Assembly (NCBI RefSeq): GCF_024713975.1
Contig: NC_091100.1
Span: 23,635,501-23,699,500, forward strand
Length of the DNA stretch: 64,000 nt
Source: Paralichthys olivaceus
Lineage: Eukaryota > Chordata > Actinopteri > Pleuronectiformes > Paralichthyidae
Direction: 5' to 3'
The notes beneath the pieces were generated by a model, which ran no database searches, was not told where the DNA came from, and saw only the letters and a program-made list of their open reading frames with translations. Position 1 is the stretch's first letter. Each line of letters starts with the position of its first letter. The translations under genes and the position numbers were made by a program. Positions 12,942-24,998 of the stretch are shown piece after piece.

Positions 12942-14536
12942 TTTAACCAGAAATTATTCCAGAGAACAACTGAACTTGTGAGGTGGTGGTTTGAAGCCAG
13001 TACAGTCAGTCTTCACCTATATGCAGTGGAACAATGTGAACCAAACACCTGGGATCATGTCAGATGCAATGTTAAGATGCTGTGTACATATTATATCTTA
13101 TTTCCATAAAGCCTGTAATACATTAGTAAAACATCAGCATTCAAAGCTGGAACAGAGAGCTGACATTTAAGCTGTATGCACTTAACTAATATTTACTCAA
13201 GGAGTCCCTGTTTACTCAAACAAATGGGGCTAAACAAGGTCTTTTCAAATCTTGACAGATGCCAGTCTGATTTTTATTGAATTTAGCCTCCTTCCTCAGA
13301 ATCAGTTGTGTCTGGATTATTTTGACTTGTCAGCAGAATGAAACATCATGGTGAGTATCAGCCTGAAGAAACAAGCTCAACAGCCTGAACAAAATGAACC
13401 CTGATGACATCACAAGGGTAATCTGGTTCTTCTTGGTTATCTGGACTTCTAATTTACCAGAAGCCCTTTGTTGAAAATGAGCAGTGTTTTTGTTCTACTA
13501 CAGACACATGAAACACATTGTTAAAGGGGTTTTGGACTTAAAATCAACTGATCAATTGGGATTCTGAGTCAAGTGATTTTCCAATGCAATCCACAGTCCA
13601 GTCCATTTCAGTGTGACCTTTGAAGGCCAAACCTACACTGTACACAAACAAAATGATTGTTGTTCAATCATCACCGATTATCATTTTCTTCTGTATTTAG
13701 TTACAATCTTAGACTTAAACTACTTAGTATCTTTGGCTAAATCAACTGTGACCAGTTTAACCTGCTCTAAATCTGAGCACAGTGCACCTGCTGAACTGCT
13801 TCTCTGTTTCTCACGCACTGATGCATTAAATCTTCTATTCACACCAGTACAATCCTTGAACCCTGGAGTGCTGCAGCCATTCTTGTCCACGGGTAAGTTC
13901 TTCTGTCAGATAAAGAGGACTTGCAGAAGACAGATTATAGAAACACACTGACCAGATACCACAAGATATAACATCTGTGGAACGTTATGGCCATAATGAA
14001 ATGTGGCAACACATACACAACACCAGGTGCATATTGTTGAAACATGGAGTGGGAAATATGTTACAATTTTATATTAAAAACCAGAATAGCACATACCTCT
14101 GCCAAGGCACAACAGGCCCCTTACACTGCACTACATGCCACACACTCATAGAAATCAGTTCCCTAAATATACCTGATTTAAAAGTCAAGATCCACACATT
14201 ACTCTCAGAAAAAAAGGTCATCAAGGTATTCAAATAAAAAATAACACTGTCACTACCCACATCAACATCCAGCCATAGTTTTAGATGTGCAGTTCTTGAC
14301 TTATAAAATTGTCGATGAGTTCTGTAGACTCGTGTCTGAATATTGATTTGTGTTTTCAGAACAGAATCCAATTCGATCATCATCTGGATGGCTGGAGTAC
14401 CAAACCATGTGTTACCAGTGTGATCGCGTTAGTTTACACATCTAACTAGATAAACAGGAAACGAGGTGATGTGGAGCAGGAACGAGATCCAGATTTCCAC
14501 TGAAAGGGCGGAGACACAGGAACATGTATTAATGCT

Positions 14537-14590
14537 GTGTGCGTGTGTGTTTGTGTGTGTGTGTGTGTGTGTGCGTGTGTGCGCGCGCAG
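14537..14590 (+). repeat. (TG)n / (GC)n microsatellite upstream of p4hb
   Basis: An alternating purine-pyrimidine run of TG dinucleotides passes into a short CG-rich run (gcgcgcgc). It sits about 300 nt upstream of the p4hb start codon, at the edge of its promoter. Such tracts can adopt Z-DNA. Confidence 0.9.
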
Positions 14591-14599
14591 CAGAGAGCA

Positions 14600-14879
14600 G
14601 CTCATTCACTTCCAGGTGCACTCCTCCACGGTCCAGTCACATTTCAACACGAACTGCTTTCGGCCTGATAAATGCGCATGCGCACCACGGCCGACCCCTC
14701 CGGTTTCTGCGTGCGGTGCCACGTTAGTAGCGGTAGACACAAAACACCAGCCACTCTCACAGCCTTTGGACGAGGAAGAAACCGTAAAACCGAGACCGAT
14801 TCCCCCCCCGTCACACCGCCGCCGACCGTCTCCGCAGCTCCCGTCTCTCTGTCCGAAGGAAACATTTAGGAGGCTAACT
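14600..14879 (+). promoter_or_regulatory. p4hb promoter / 5'UTR with NRF1-type and ERSE-like motifs
   Basis: The base composition rises sharply and CpGs become frequent. A perfect palindrome TGCGCATGCGCA lies at 14673-14684, the classical NRF-1 site. CCACG, the ATF6 half of an ER stress response element, occurs three times (14626, 14685 and 14719, approximate). The first lies exactly 9 nt after CCAGG (14612-14616), so the spacing fits CCAAT-N9-CCACG but the CCAAT half differs at two bases. Known PDI-family genes respond to ER stress. The transcription start cannot be placed from sequence alone. Confidence 0.5.
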
Positions 14880-17800
14880 ATGCTGAAGTTGCTGCTCGTC
14901 TGCACACTGGCCGTGGCCAGCAGGGCTGAGGTCACCGAGGAGGAAGATGTCCTGGTGCTGAAGAAGAGTAACTTGGAAGAGGCTCTCAAAGCTCACCCCA
15001 ACATCCTGGTTGAATTCTGTGAGTACCAGCGGCTGCTCCGCACCTCTCCTGCTAATGCTAGCTGCCTCCTGCGGGCTCAGCGGCTGCCCGGCTAGCTTGC
15101 TACGTGAAGCCTCGGCTCCGTGTTAGCATTAAACTTTGACACTTGTGACAAGTTGCAGCTGTTAGCAGCTCAAGCGGCCGTGTCGGGCTCAGTGTAGCCT
15201 CACGGTTTATTTCACACACTCCTCCTCCTACTGCTCGAACTGTGAGGGAACTGTAGGGGACCATGTTGGAGACGGTTTCTCTTTGCTACTTCTCAGTTAG
15301 TTGTGGCAGCTAGCACCGAGTTCCCTCCGGGTCTAAAATGATTGAGACGCAACACTGAACTTGTCACCACACGGTTAAACTCAGCTTGTTTAAATTATAA
15401 CGTCAATCAACAGCACAACTTTTATTCATTCACATTACTGTTGTGTCACGGCTGCAGCGCCAGGGCGGTGTAGGCAGCTACGAGTAGTGCATCCTATCGT
15501 ACTTGTGTGATTTAGCACTAGCGTTAGCGCTTGACTAATAAAGCTGTAATAACATGTTGGTCTTCAACACCAGAGGTATCCTGGAGCTAAAGTCGTGCGG
15601 GAGTGGGTTAAGTCAAAGTTTCGATTGTCTGCTGCGGCTTCTCAGTGAGTTTCAGTTTCCATCACTGCGGTTTGAAGTACAACATCTTGTAGTTACAAGT
15701 CCTCCTCTCTTTTCCAATCACTTCTCACAGCTCAGCCTCTGCTCAGCCTCTGCTCAGCCTGCAGGCCCGTCCCGCTTCACTTTAGTCAGATGTGTTGACC
15801 TGCTCCCTCTGTGAGTGACACATGTGCGGTCCAGTCACAGACCCCGAGACCCTCCAGTGAGCTGGAGGTGGGCGGGACGAGCGCTTTCTTTGTCCCCCCC
15901 CCCCACACGTACACCCCCCAGCTGGGCGGGGTCTGTGTGTGGATGTGGAGCTAGGTTGACGTGTACATGACAAAAGTTCATCTGCAGCGTTTGTGTTGAC
16001 GCGACTGCAACAAGGAAGTTTTGTTATTTCTGGAGAATCCAAGGTGATGCAACGCCAGGTCACTTAATTCGACGTGTCACTCCCGCTCAGGAGATTTGTC
16101 CGTTTGCACCCAGACCTTTTTCCGACATTAACACATGAAACCACCGCAGGAACTGAATTGTCCCAAGTGTTTGTGTGTGGGAGTTTGCTCCAGGCACTTA
16201 ACACTTTAAAGTTAAACAAACGCCCTCAAGATACAGCTTTTTAAATGATCACTAAATCCACTTGAAGTTTCTCAAAACATTCAACGTTATCTATGTTTAA
16301 TTATTATTTTGCTTGATATCGTATCCACGAAATTGGTTGATTTATAGGGGCGCATGTTGAATAACTTGCTTTCTTTTATTTTTATACCATTACTCAATGG
16401 ATGTTCTACTTTCTGAGCTTTAAATTATGATGTGCATTTATCCTCATTTTTCTGGAATCTATAATAGAATGTTGGCGACCCTTATTTGACTTGATTTAAC
16501 TTTTTACATATTTCGCTTTTTCATAACAATGTTATCAACTACCTCTATCTAGTATATTCTTGTCAGCAATGATGTAAACCTGTGTATGTGCCCTGCAGAC
16601 GCCCCATGGTGTGGTCACTGCAAGGCCCTGGCCCCAGAGTATGCCAAGGCCGCTGGCATGCTGAAGGCCGAGGGGTCAGCCATCCGCCTGGGTAAAGTGG
16701 ACGCCACAGAGGAGACGGAACTTGCACAAGAGTACGGTGTCCGGGGATACCCCACAATTAAATTCTTCAAGGGTGGAGAGAAGGAGTCCCCCAAAGAGTA
16801 CTCTGGTGAGCATTAATGTCTGTCTGTAATGACTTGCTTGTATAAGATAGGTGACTTCAGATGTGATTACTATATTTTATCAGTTATGTTTTTATTCTCC
16901 TCAATAATATCTTAGAACTTTCAGAATTTGAATTAAGTCATTTTAAAGTATTACATGTATTTTTCTTCATCTTGTAGCCTAGTTTTTCTCTACCAAAAGC
17001 ATCCTAATGAATGGGAATGTTTTTTTATTTTTTCAAAGTGATGTAATCTTGAGTAACCTTTGGTAAATTGAATTGATATTATAATGTTGTGAAATTCTTT
17101 TTAGATAAAGAAGAATTAGATCAGATAACCATAGGCCCATTGGCTTTCTTCATTGGCGTAATATGATCTGCACAGCACTAGAAACAGTGAGTCAGCCAAT
17201 CAGCTCTCAGTAACAGGACTGAGACAAAATGTAGGTTGGGCCTCTACTGCACGCTCCACTCATGCTGACTCTGAGCCTGGCCTGTCAGCAGGGCAGAGAT
17301 ATGTGCAGTTCTTCACGTCGCCTCTTCTGGGCCAAGCCAGGCTTCGTTCAGAAAGGGAGGGGAGTTGTAACTTTGAATGTGGGTTTTCTGGTGGAAATGA
17401 ATACACTGAAGTGAGTTCAACTTCTAGAAACGCCCTCCTCCCGTCTCACACGTACTGCACCAAGACACCATGCTGTATCACTTCATCAGAATGCATTTCT
17501 CAGGGTAATTTCTCCTGTGTTGCATCAGTGTTCCTGCCAGGTCTATCTTTTATTCCAATTTGATTGCAACAGCCTTAGTCCAAAGAATAGTAAACATGTT
17601 TTTGCTGCCTTAGGAACTTAGCGTAAGGATTCCTTTATGCAACGTGGTGCTTGGATCTGAAGTGGTAAGAGCTGTTGGCCAGAGGTTTCAGAAAAGCAGA
17701 AGTCATGTGTTTTTGCTGATGATATTTTTTCACATTTGAAAAAGGCTTTGACACCAGAAAATGAACTAGTGGTGTCTTTGTGCCTCCTTGTCTGCGGTTT

Positions 17801-20800
17801 GACTGATGGTGCTATTTCACTTTAACAGCTGCTCCCCTGAGACACTAGGAATTGAGTTCAGGTCTGCTGTTTCACTCTGACTGGTTTCACTAGGACTTTT
17901 AAAAGAGTGTTCTATTGTCCTCATGCAAGGAAGTGAATCCCATTTTCATTTGATTTAAAAAAATAAATAAATTTAAAAAAAGAGTCACAGGTCAGTGTTT
18001 GACCTTTTGACAAGTTTTGTGATGTTGTGCACACAGTATGACTCTGAGTTACTGTGTTGCAGCTGGCAGGCAGGCAGATGACATTGTCGCTTGGCTGAAA
18101 AAGCGCACAGGACCAGCCGTCGCCACCCTGGCTGGGGTCACGGAGGCCGAGTCTCTTATCGCTGACAATGAGGTTGCAGTCATCGGATTCTTTAAGGTAC
18201 AATTCTTAAGATTTAAACTAATAACAAATTAAAGTTTATACTGGAGTGATTTTTGTAAAAAGCTTGTTCCTATTGTTTAAGTTTTAGTCATTTTTACCAT
18301 ATTCATACAGTGTCATATTTCAAATGAAAACCAAACTATCCACTGTTTGTGTTTTGGTTTTGCGATAATCAGGCTGTGATGCTTTATCATCTCAAAATTT
18401 ATATCAATAGACTTAAGCTAAAAAGTATTTTCATTATTCAAATAAAGACATCATGATGCTTTCAAGCATTCACACATCTGAATAGCCATACCATTGGTTA
18501 AATTGTATTAAGTTTACTTTTGGTAATTTGGGGATTATTAAATCACACTATGCTCCAGTTAAAATTAAATCTGTCATGTTTCTGCAGGATGCAGAATCTG
18601 CTGGTGCCAAAGCCTACGAAAAGGCAGCTGAGGCCATAGACGACATTCCTTTTGCCAAGACCTCTGATGATGATGTTTTCTCCAAGTTTGAAGTGTCGAA
18701 GGACAGCGTTGTCCTCTTCAAGAAGGTGATTTTGAGTTTCTGAGTGTATAACTTCACTGTTTTACATTAACTTATTAAGATATCATTACACAAAAAGCAC
18801 AAATCCGTATAGACACAGCATCAAACAGATACAAATATCGCTATTCTACCTGTTTGTTGAACAGTTGGTTTGGAAAAGTTCTTTATTGGCCTTTTACTTT
18901 TTGCTGCACAAAAACTAACAACAAGTCGAAATGACAGCACTTCCCTGGTGTCCATAGCAGCGTTTCTTTTAGGGCTTACTAGCTTCCTCCATTTTCATAA
19001 CAAAACAACGCTTCATTACTGACTTCTCTACTGAGTCAAGAGGATATGCAATTGGTTAAACTGTCAGTCATTGACAGTGACAGCCCTAGTCTCCTATTTG
19101 TACTGTGTGAGCATGCATGTGTGTGGGTAAATGCAGCTCCACCCCAGGAAGATTTTACAGAGAATCAAAGGGAATAAGAGCAGATCAAAACGAGGCCACA
19201 AATATTTGCATATTAAAGTATGGCCAATTATACAAATCAAACCATCACCCGCCTTCATAAAGTTACCGCCTGGACTTTAATTAGCATTCAGCTATTTTTC
19301 TGACAGCCAGTATATGTGAGAAACACTGGTTAATTTTAGTTAGTCGTTAAAAATCTATCTTTTGGCCTGCTGTGGGTTCTTGCTGACCTGGCAGCCTGAC
19401 AGACCTGTACTGTTAAAAGGGAAACACTAATGTGATTTGACCAGACGCTGCACAAAGTTTAGTAAGAAGCATTAAAGGATGATGAGTGAGAAAGAAGAGG
19501 TCTGAAAACAGTGGATGGCTATGATAAAGAAATAAAATACATAAATACGTATAAACACTAACAGTCACTGACTCAAGCACTGAAGAAAAGGTCAGAGATC
19601 GTTACTTTCTTATCAGTGTAGATATGTCTTATTGGGTCAAGGTCCAGTGGGTCTGCCTATACAAATTAAGCAACCCTGTATTGAGGGTTGTTTTATGAAT
19701 TTAACAACAACAGATTGTCCTTTAACCTATAATCTGCAGAAATATATAACAGAGTTTTATAGTTGCACAGCTAAGAAATGGTTCATCAAAAAGGGACACA
19801 TGACTCAGTTTATCAGTAAGATTTGTGTCATTGTGAAAATGGCCCAATGTTTATTGATTGGTTTCAGATTAATTATTAAACAGTAGTGCTAATATATTTC
19901 CTTGAACTATATGAGATAGTAAAACAATTTTTTTTCTGACATTTCATCAAAAAAAAAATCAAGACAATGATCTGTCACATCAATTGATAATGAAAATGAT
20001 CATTAGTTGCAGCCCTTCTTAATTTTGATCCATCCTTATATTAAATATAAAAATATATTGTTGTTCTATTGTCACATGATGGGCAACAGGTGTTTCAGTA
20101 AGACATAGTAAACAAACAAATATTTCACTGTTTTTTGGCGGCTTGTCCTTCAGTTATGGATGATCTTTCATTTTGGCTCCTGGATGGAGTCTCAGTGCTC
20201 CCTCTGCTATTGTCTGGCCTCTGATCCCTGTGGTAACTTTACCGTGTTGGTAACTTTACCCCACATACTGCTGATATGTGGGCTTGTTGCCTACAGTTAA
20301 ATAAACCCTCCCACAGCAGGGGCTCAGTCTTAATCAACAGCTGGGGTCTTTGACTTGTTTATTTCACCAAGGCTTCAGCTTATGTTTCATAGGCTCAATC
20401 AGTGCCCACAGGGATGGCAGCATGCCACTGACCAAAAGTATTTTCTCCTATTGTGTACCAGTAAAGACTGCTTGGCACAGTTGTACTACTGCTATTTTTA
20501 ACACCCAGTAAAAGTCACTTGTCTGGCTCTTATGTCAGCTGGGTTTACCTAGAGATTTTAAAGTGGTTTATTTGGTAAATCTATGTTTGCTGTTCACAGG
20601 CAGACCAAATGGAAAGATAATACTTGTATCTCAATGTTGCCATGTTTCCTTTACAGTTCGACGAGGGCCGCAATACCTTTGACGAAGAGCTGACCAAAGA
20701 AAAACTCCTGGCTTTTATCAAAGCCAACCAGCTGCCACTGGTCATTGAGTTCACTGAGCAGGTAATGACTGAAGCCGTGCACATCAATATGCAGCGGTGG

Positions 20801-23800
20801 AGGAAGTACTCCAACATTTTACTGAAGCAAAAGTGCAGATAAATAGACAAAAATGTACTCAACTAAAAGCACTACAGTAACTTTTCTACTTAAAGTATTA
20901 ACTGAGTGTAGCCTATTCCCTAGCTAAAAAGTCTACTCCATCATTATGAATGAGACACTTCTGAATTTCAGATTCTGTTGCAGTAGGCGGGGTCTAATGT
21001 TACCTCCCTGCTCTGATTGGATCATTGGACTCATTCCCTTCATTACTGAATTATTCTTTTTAAATATAAAAACAGTGCAAAGATGTAACACAGTTCATTG
21101 TATTATTTTACTGAAGTAGAAAGTATAGATATTTGCTGGTATATGTGGTGGAGTAAAAGTGAAAAGTACCTGAAAATAAATCTACATAAGTTAAGTACAG
21201 ATGCATGAAAAATGTACTTCAGTACAGTTAGAAAGTTACTTTTGTTACATCCCACCACATAGTACTGGCCACAACAATAAGCAGTGCAACTCCGCGTCTT
21301 ATGTGCACATGTAAAACTCGCATGTTTCTGTGTTCTGCAGACTGCCCCTAAAATCTTTGGTGGAGAGATCAAGTCCCACATCCTCATGTTTCTGCCTAAA
21401 GCTGCTGCAGACTTCCAGGACAAAATGGACCAGTTTAAGAAGGCTGCAGAGGGATTCAAGGGCCGGGTAGGTGACCTGCCTGAGGAGACGTGCTACTCTT
21501 TCAAAATGCACTTGTCTTCAACCTAACATGCGATTGTTGTGCCTTCTGTAAAAATCAAACAAATCTTTTATTTTATTTAACTAATCTCTATAACCTCCCC
21601 CTGTCCAGATCCTGTTCATTTTCATTGACAGCGACGTGGATGACAACCAGCGTATCTTGGAGTTCTTTGGCCTGAAGAAAGATGAGTGCCCAGCCATCCG
21701 CCTCATCACCCTGGAGGATGAAATGACAAAGTACAAGCCAGAGAGCGACTCCATCACAGCAGAGAGCATCACTGATTTCTGCAAACGGTTCATTGATGGC
21801 AAACTCAAGGTGAGAGAGGTTTCATATATATATATATATATATATATTCAAATTTATATATGCGTGTGATGTGTGTCAGTGTATGAATGTACACAACACA
21901 CTAAGGACTAGCTTCTTAGTAAATCCTGTTAATCAGTCATGGTCTATCTTTGTGTGGTTTTACAGCCTCATCTCATGAGCCAGGACATCCCTACAGACTG
22001 GGACAAAAACCCTGTCAAAGTGTTGGTGGGCAAGAACTTTGAGGAGGTCGCCTTCAATCCTGCTCAGAATGTCTTTGTGGAATTCTGTAAGAACCCTTGT
22101 CTTTTTCTGATTTAACTTTTTTTTTCTTATGACAAAGGGAGACAATGACGTTTCAGTTTGTAAAACATAACAGGCTCATCAACAGTCTTTGGGATTAGGT
22201 GGCAAAGGGATATTTCCAGCCAAAGCTCAGTTGCTTATTGGTCAGAGAAAAAAGGATATAGCTGCAGTGTCGGAAACTGGAATCTTGCCCCACCTTATGT
22301 TGGCCGTGCCAAGCCTAAGGCTGCTCTCGTACCTTCTCAGCCTCACGCTCTTCAAATTAATTTGTTACCATACACAGATGTTAAAATGATCTGGTTAAAT
22401 ATAGCCACTGGTAGGCTCTTAAATACAGCTCATGGTCAGTCATGCTGAGTGGGAAAGGCCCATTTTCCCTGACAGTGATTCAAGTCATGAAGCTGAGGCT
22501 GCGCGTGACATGTGAAAAATAGACCTGTTGCCTGCATCCAACTGTACACTACTGACTATTGCTTTAACAACTCAAAAAGTAGTATGCAGAAATAAACCAA
22601 TTAATGTTAAAAAGCTCAACTTTTATTCCCCTAACCATGTGTTTACTGATCAATAACTAAATGAGCTAAAGCCAACAAAGGTTTGCTTTGTGTTTTGTAC
22701 ATTTTATCAGTAATTGACTGAACTGTGGGGGGGGGGTTGTTGTATAGATGCACCTTGGTGTGGACACTGCAAACAGCTGACTCCCATCTGGGAGAAGCTT
22801 GCAGAGAAGTACAAGGACAGTGTGGACACCATCGTGGCAAAGATGGATTCAACAGTCAATGAGATCGAGGCAGTAAAAGTCCATAGCTTTCCTACTCTCA
22901 AGTTCTTCCCTGCTGGAGATGACCGCAAGGTGAGCGCCTCATCACTGAGTTGATATTCTCAATTTCACTGTCTTCAGTTCTTCATAACTTTCTATCTGAT
23001 TTTGGGATGGGTGGGGAAAAATAATCCATTTAAGAGTTAGAGCCGAAATACAATGTCGCCCCTTTGTTTTCATTGGTCAAAGATTAGTTGTGAATCAAGA
23101 ATTAATATTTGAATTGTGACCCTAAGAATCTGAACAGATTCTCTGCTTGAAATTGATCAGTAAGCAGAAGAGACATATTCTATCAGTTGTATTACTCTAA
23201 TCCCGCTTAACCTTTGTGTTGACTGATCCATTCAACAACTTTCCTTCCCTAGCTTTGGCTTCTTATTCATTATGTGCTTTAGCAGTTATGAATTAATGGG
23301 ATCTGGGTGATTATTTGGATCTCAAGTCACTACCATAGAGGCTTCCAAAATGTCATAGTGCTTCTTGATTTAGCAGCGTTAAGCACATGCAGAAACCTGA
23401 CCCTGCAGGCCCTATAAGTTTCTGCAACATTGTTTTGGTGTTTAGTTCTGCACATTTTCATTGATGTTGTCTGAACAGGTGATTGACTACAATGGGGAGA
23501 GAACACTGGAAGGCTTCACCAAGTTCCTAGAGAGCGGCGGCAAGGACGGCGGCGCCCCTGCAGGGGACGATGAAGATCTGGATGCAGAGGTGAGAGAATT
23601 TCTACTGAAGCAATGAAATCACAGCATAGTTGTAGCCTTATGAGAACTTATTTTCTTCTTAGTCCAATCAACTGCACAGAAAAAACCTGTGTAGTCCCTT
23701 CATTACTGAGCTCACAAGCAAAACATGACACTTAAGAGATATTTGCTGAGGCTGTCTAGGCTTTGTTGACTATAGCTTGACTGATGATCTGTTGCTCTGA

Positions 23801-24998
23801 TGATCTTCATTTACTGGCCCTTTCAACATTTTCTTTGGAGACAAGCCAGTGAAACAAAGCAGTGTTAGTAAGTCAGAGCAATTGATCTAAATGTACTGTA
23901 TAAACAGCATAAATGCAGACTTGCTTTGTGTGTGAACTTTTTATATATTGGTGCCTATACATTGTTTCATAAGCAATTTGTAGTTAGAGATGTTTTTTGT
24001 TAATTTGACACATTATTTCTAACAAACTTTCATATTTTGAATGAGAAAATGCACCATCTTGTTATAAAATTCTTGATGATAAAACTGCAAGTTAGGAGTG
24101 TAGAAGAAAGTGCACGTGTCATTGAAACTCTAGTGCTTTTGGAGGCATATTGGCTTCATGTTGCCCAGAATAGGTTTATGGGTCAAGGTCCTCTGAGGAG
24201 TTTAGGTTGTAACCTTAGAACTGACCCACTTTTTGGTTTTATTGAAGGCGTTAGGAATGGCATAACTGAAGAAACACTATCATTGTATGGTTTAAGGATT
24301 CAAGTTTCTGCTTTACAAAAAGTGCCAAAAATGGCACCTTGCACTTGTGTTAAATGTAAAGCTTTATTGGTAACAATGATATTGACCAGTCTACAAGGAA
24401 CCCCTGCCTCCATGTCCTGGTCAAACATGCAGGTGATGCAGTTTGGACTTTGACCAACTCTTCTCCCTCTGTGCCTGACTCTGCTGTATCCAGTACACAT
24501 TGGAAGGGATCTTTTCTAGCACCTTCCCACTCTACTACTGCCAACACGCGCCCTTCCCAGAAGTCTAATTGCAGTGCAGCCCACCGCTGTCCGCTAATGC
24601 CTCCTGCAGCTGTCATTACTGTTTACTGGCCTTTGCCTGGAGACCTGAACCTCCAGATAGTAGCCGCACGTGCAAGGCTGTAATCAACATTAGTGCCTTC
24701 CTTTATGAGTTGAATCTTCTCTACCCACCTGTCCACAGGCGAGACGTGTCTTCCATAACTATGATTGTGACAGTGCTGATTTTCACATTCTGCTGAGCGA
24801 CAGGGATTTTTATTTGTTCCGATGTGTTTTAGATAGATTTGTCACTGCATGAAGGTCTAGTTTATAATCCAGATTAGAAATAATCTGAATTAACCAACAA
24901 CCCTCTCTGCTGTCTAGGATTTGGATGATATAGATGGACAGGACGAGGACTCTGATGGCGAGGATGGAGGTGATGACGATGGACACGATGAGTTGTAG
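14880..24998 (+). CDS. p4hb: Protein disulfide-isomerase A1 / prolyl 4-hydroxylase beta subunit
   Basis: ER-lumen thiol oxidoreductase that makes and shuffles disulfides, and serves as beta subunit of collagen prolyl 4-hydroxylase. Eleven exons join in phase: 14880-15018, 16599-16805, 18063-18196, 18588-18725, 20657-20761, 21341-21466, 21609-21809, 21966-22086, 22748-22929, 23479-23589, 24918-24998. They give 514 codons plus stop (human 508 aa). A cleavable signal peptide ([16 protein letters not shown]) starts the protein. The a domain has APWCGHC at about residues 48-54 and the a' domain has APWCGHC at about 392-398, with redox-inactive b and b' domains between. The tail is acidic and ends in HDEL rather than KDEL. 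The reading frame is open upstream of the ATG, but this ATG starts the signal peptide and has A at -3. The exon-9 acceptor is unusual, with a G run in place of a pyrimidine tract. Confidence 0.97.
15963..16263. repeat. 301-bp repeat block B in p4hb intron 1
   Basis: Runs from 'gtacatgacaaaagttcatc' to 'gatcactaaatccactt'. It matches 12531-12831 at equal length with only a handful of substitutions by eye. The flanks differ immediately on both sides, so this is a discrete mobile or duplicated block. No open frame or obvious terminal inverted repeat is visible. Confidence 0.85.
21824..21848. repeat. (TA)n microsatellite in p4hb intron 7
   Basis: About 12 uninterrupted TA units start 15 nt after the exon-7 donor site. 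Confidence 0.9.

Larger units (their letters stand above)
5720..14460. other. Intergenic interval between pecam1 and p4hb
   Basis: About 8.7 kb of AT-rich DNA with no exon I can support on either strand. It holds a 366-bp TIR element (7249-7614), two pieces of common teleost dispersed repeats (9356-9465 and 11790-11850) and a partial tandem repeat (12411-12941). The longest open stretches (for example 13613-13951) show no family resemblance. Confidence 0.6.

Noticed and set aside
13613-13951. 112-codon open frame upstream of p4hb, ending near a gtaagt.
   Set aside because: No family match and no matching acceptor exon downstream. I could not support a gene.
14466-14879. Open frame upstream of and in frame with the p4hb ATG, suggesting an N-terminal extension.
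   Set aside because: It runs through a TG microsatellite and CpG-rich 5'UTR and shows no family resemblance. The internal ATG at 14880 begins a proper signal peptide matching PDI.
14606-14989. Minus-strand open frames opposite p4hb exon 1.
   Set aside because: Openness comes from high GC. The sequence is the complement of promoter and coding exon, with no recognisable protein.
24390-24410. 'ggaacccctgcctc' in p4hb intron 10, identical to the start of the NLR NACHT exon.
   Set aside because: A 14-nt match without extension on either side. Chance or low-complexity.
24037-24453. 138-codon open frame in p4hb intron 10.
   Set aside because: No recognisable domain or splice context, and low-complexity AT-rich codons. 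Probably chance.
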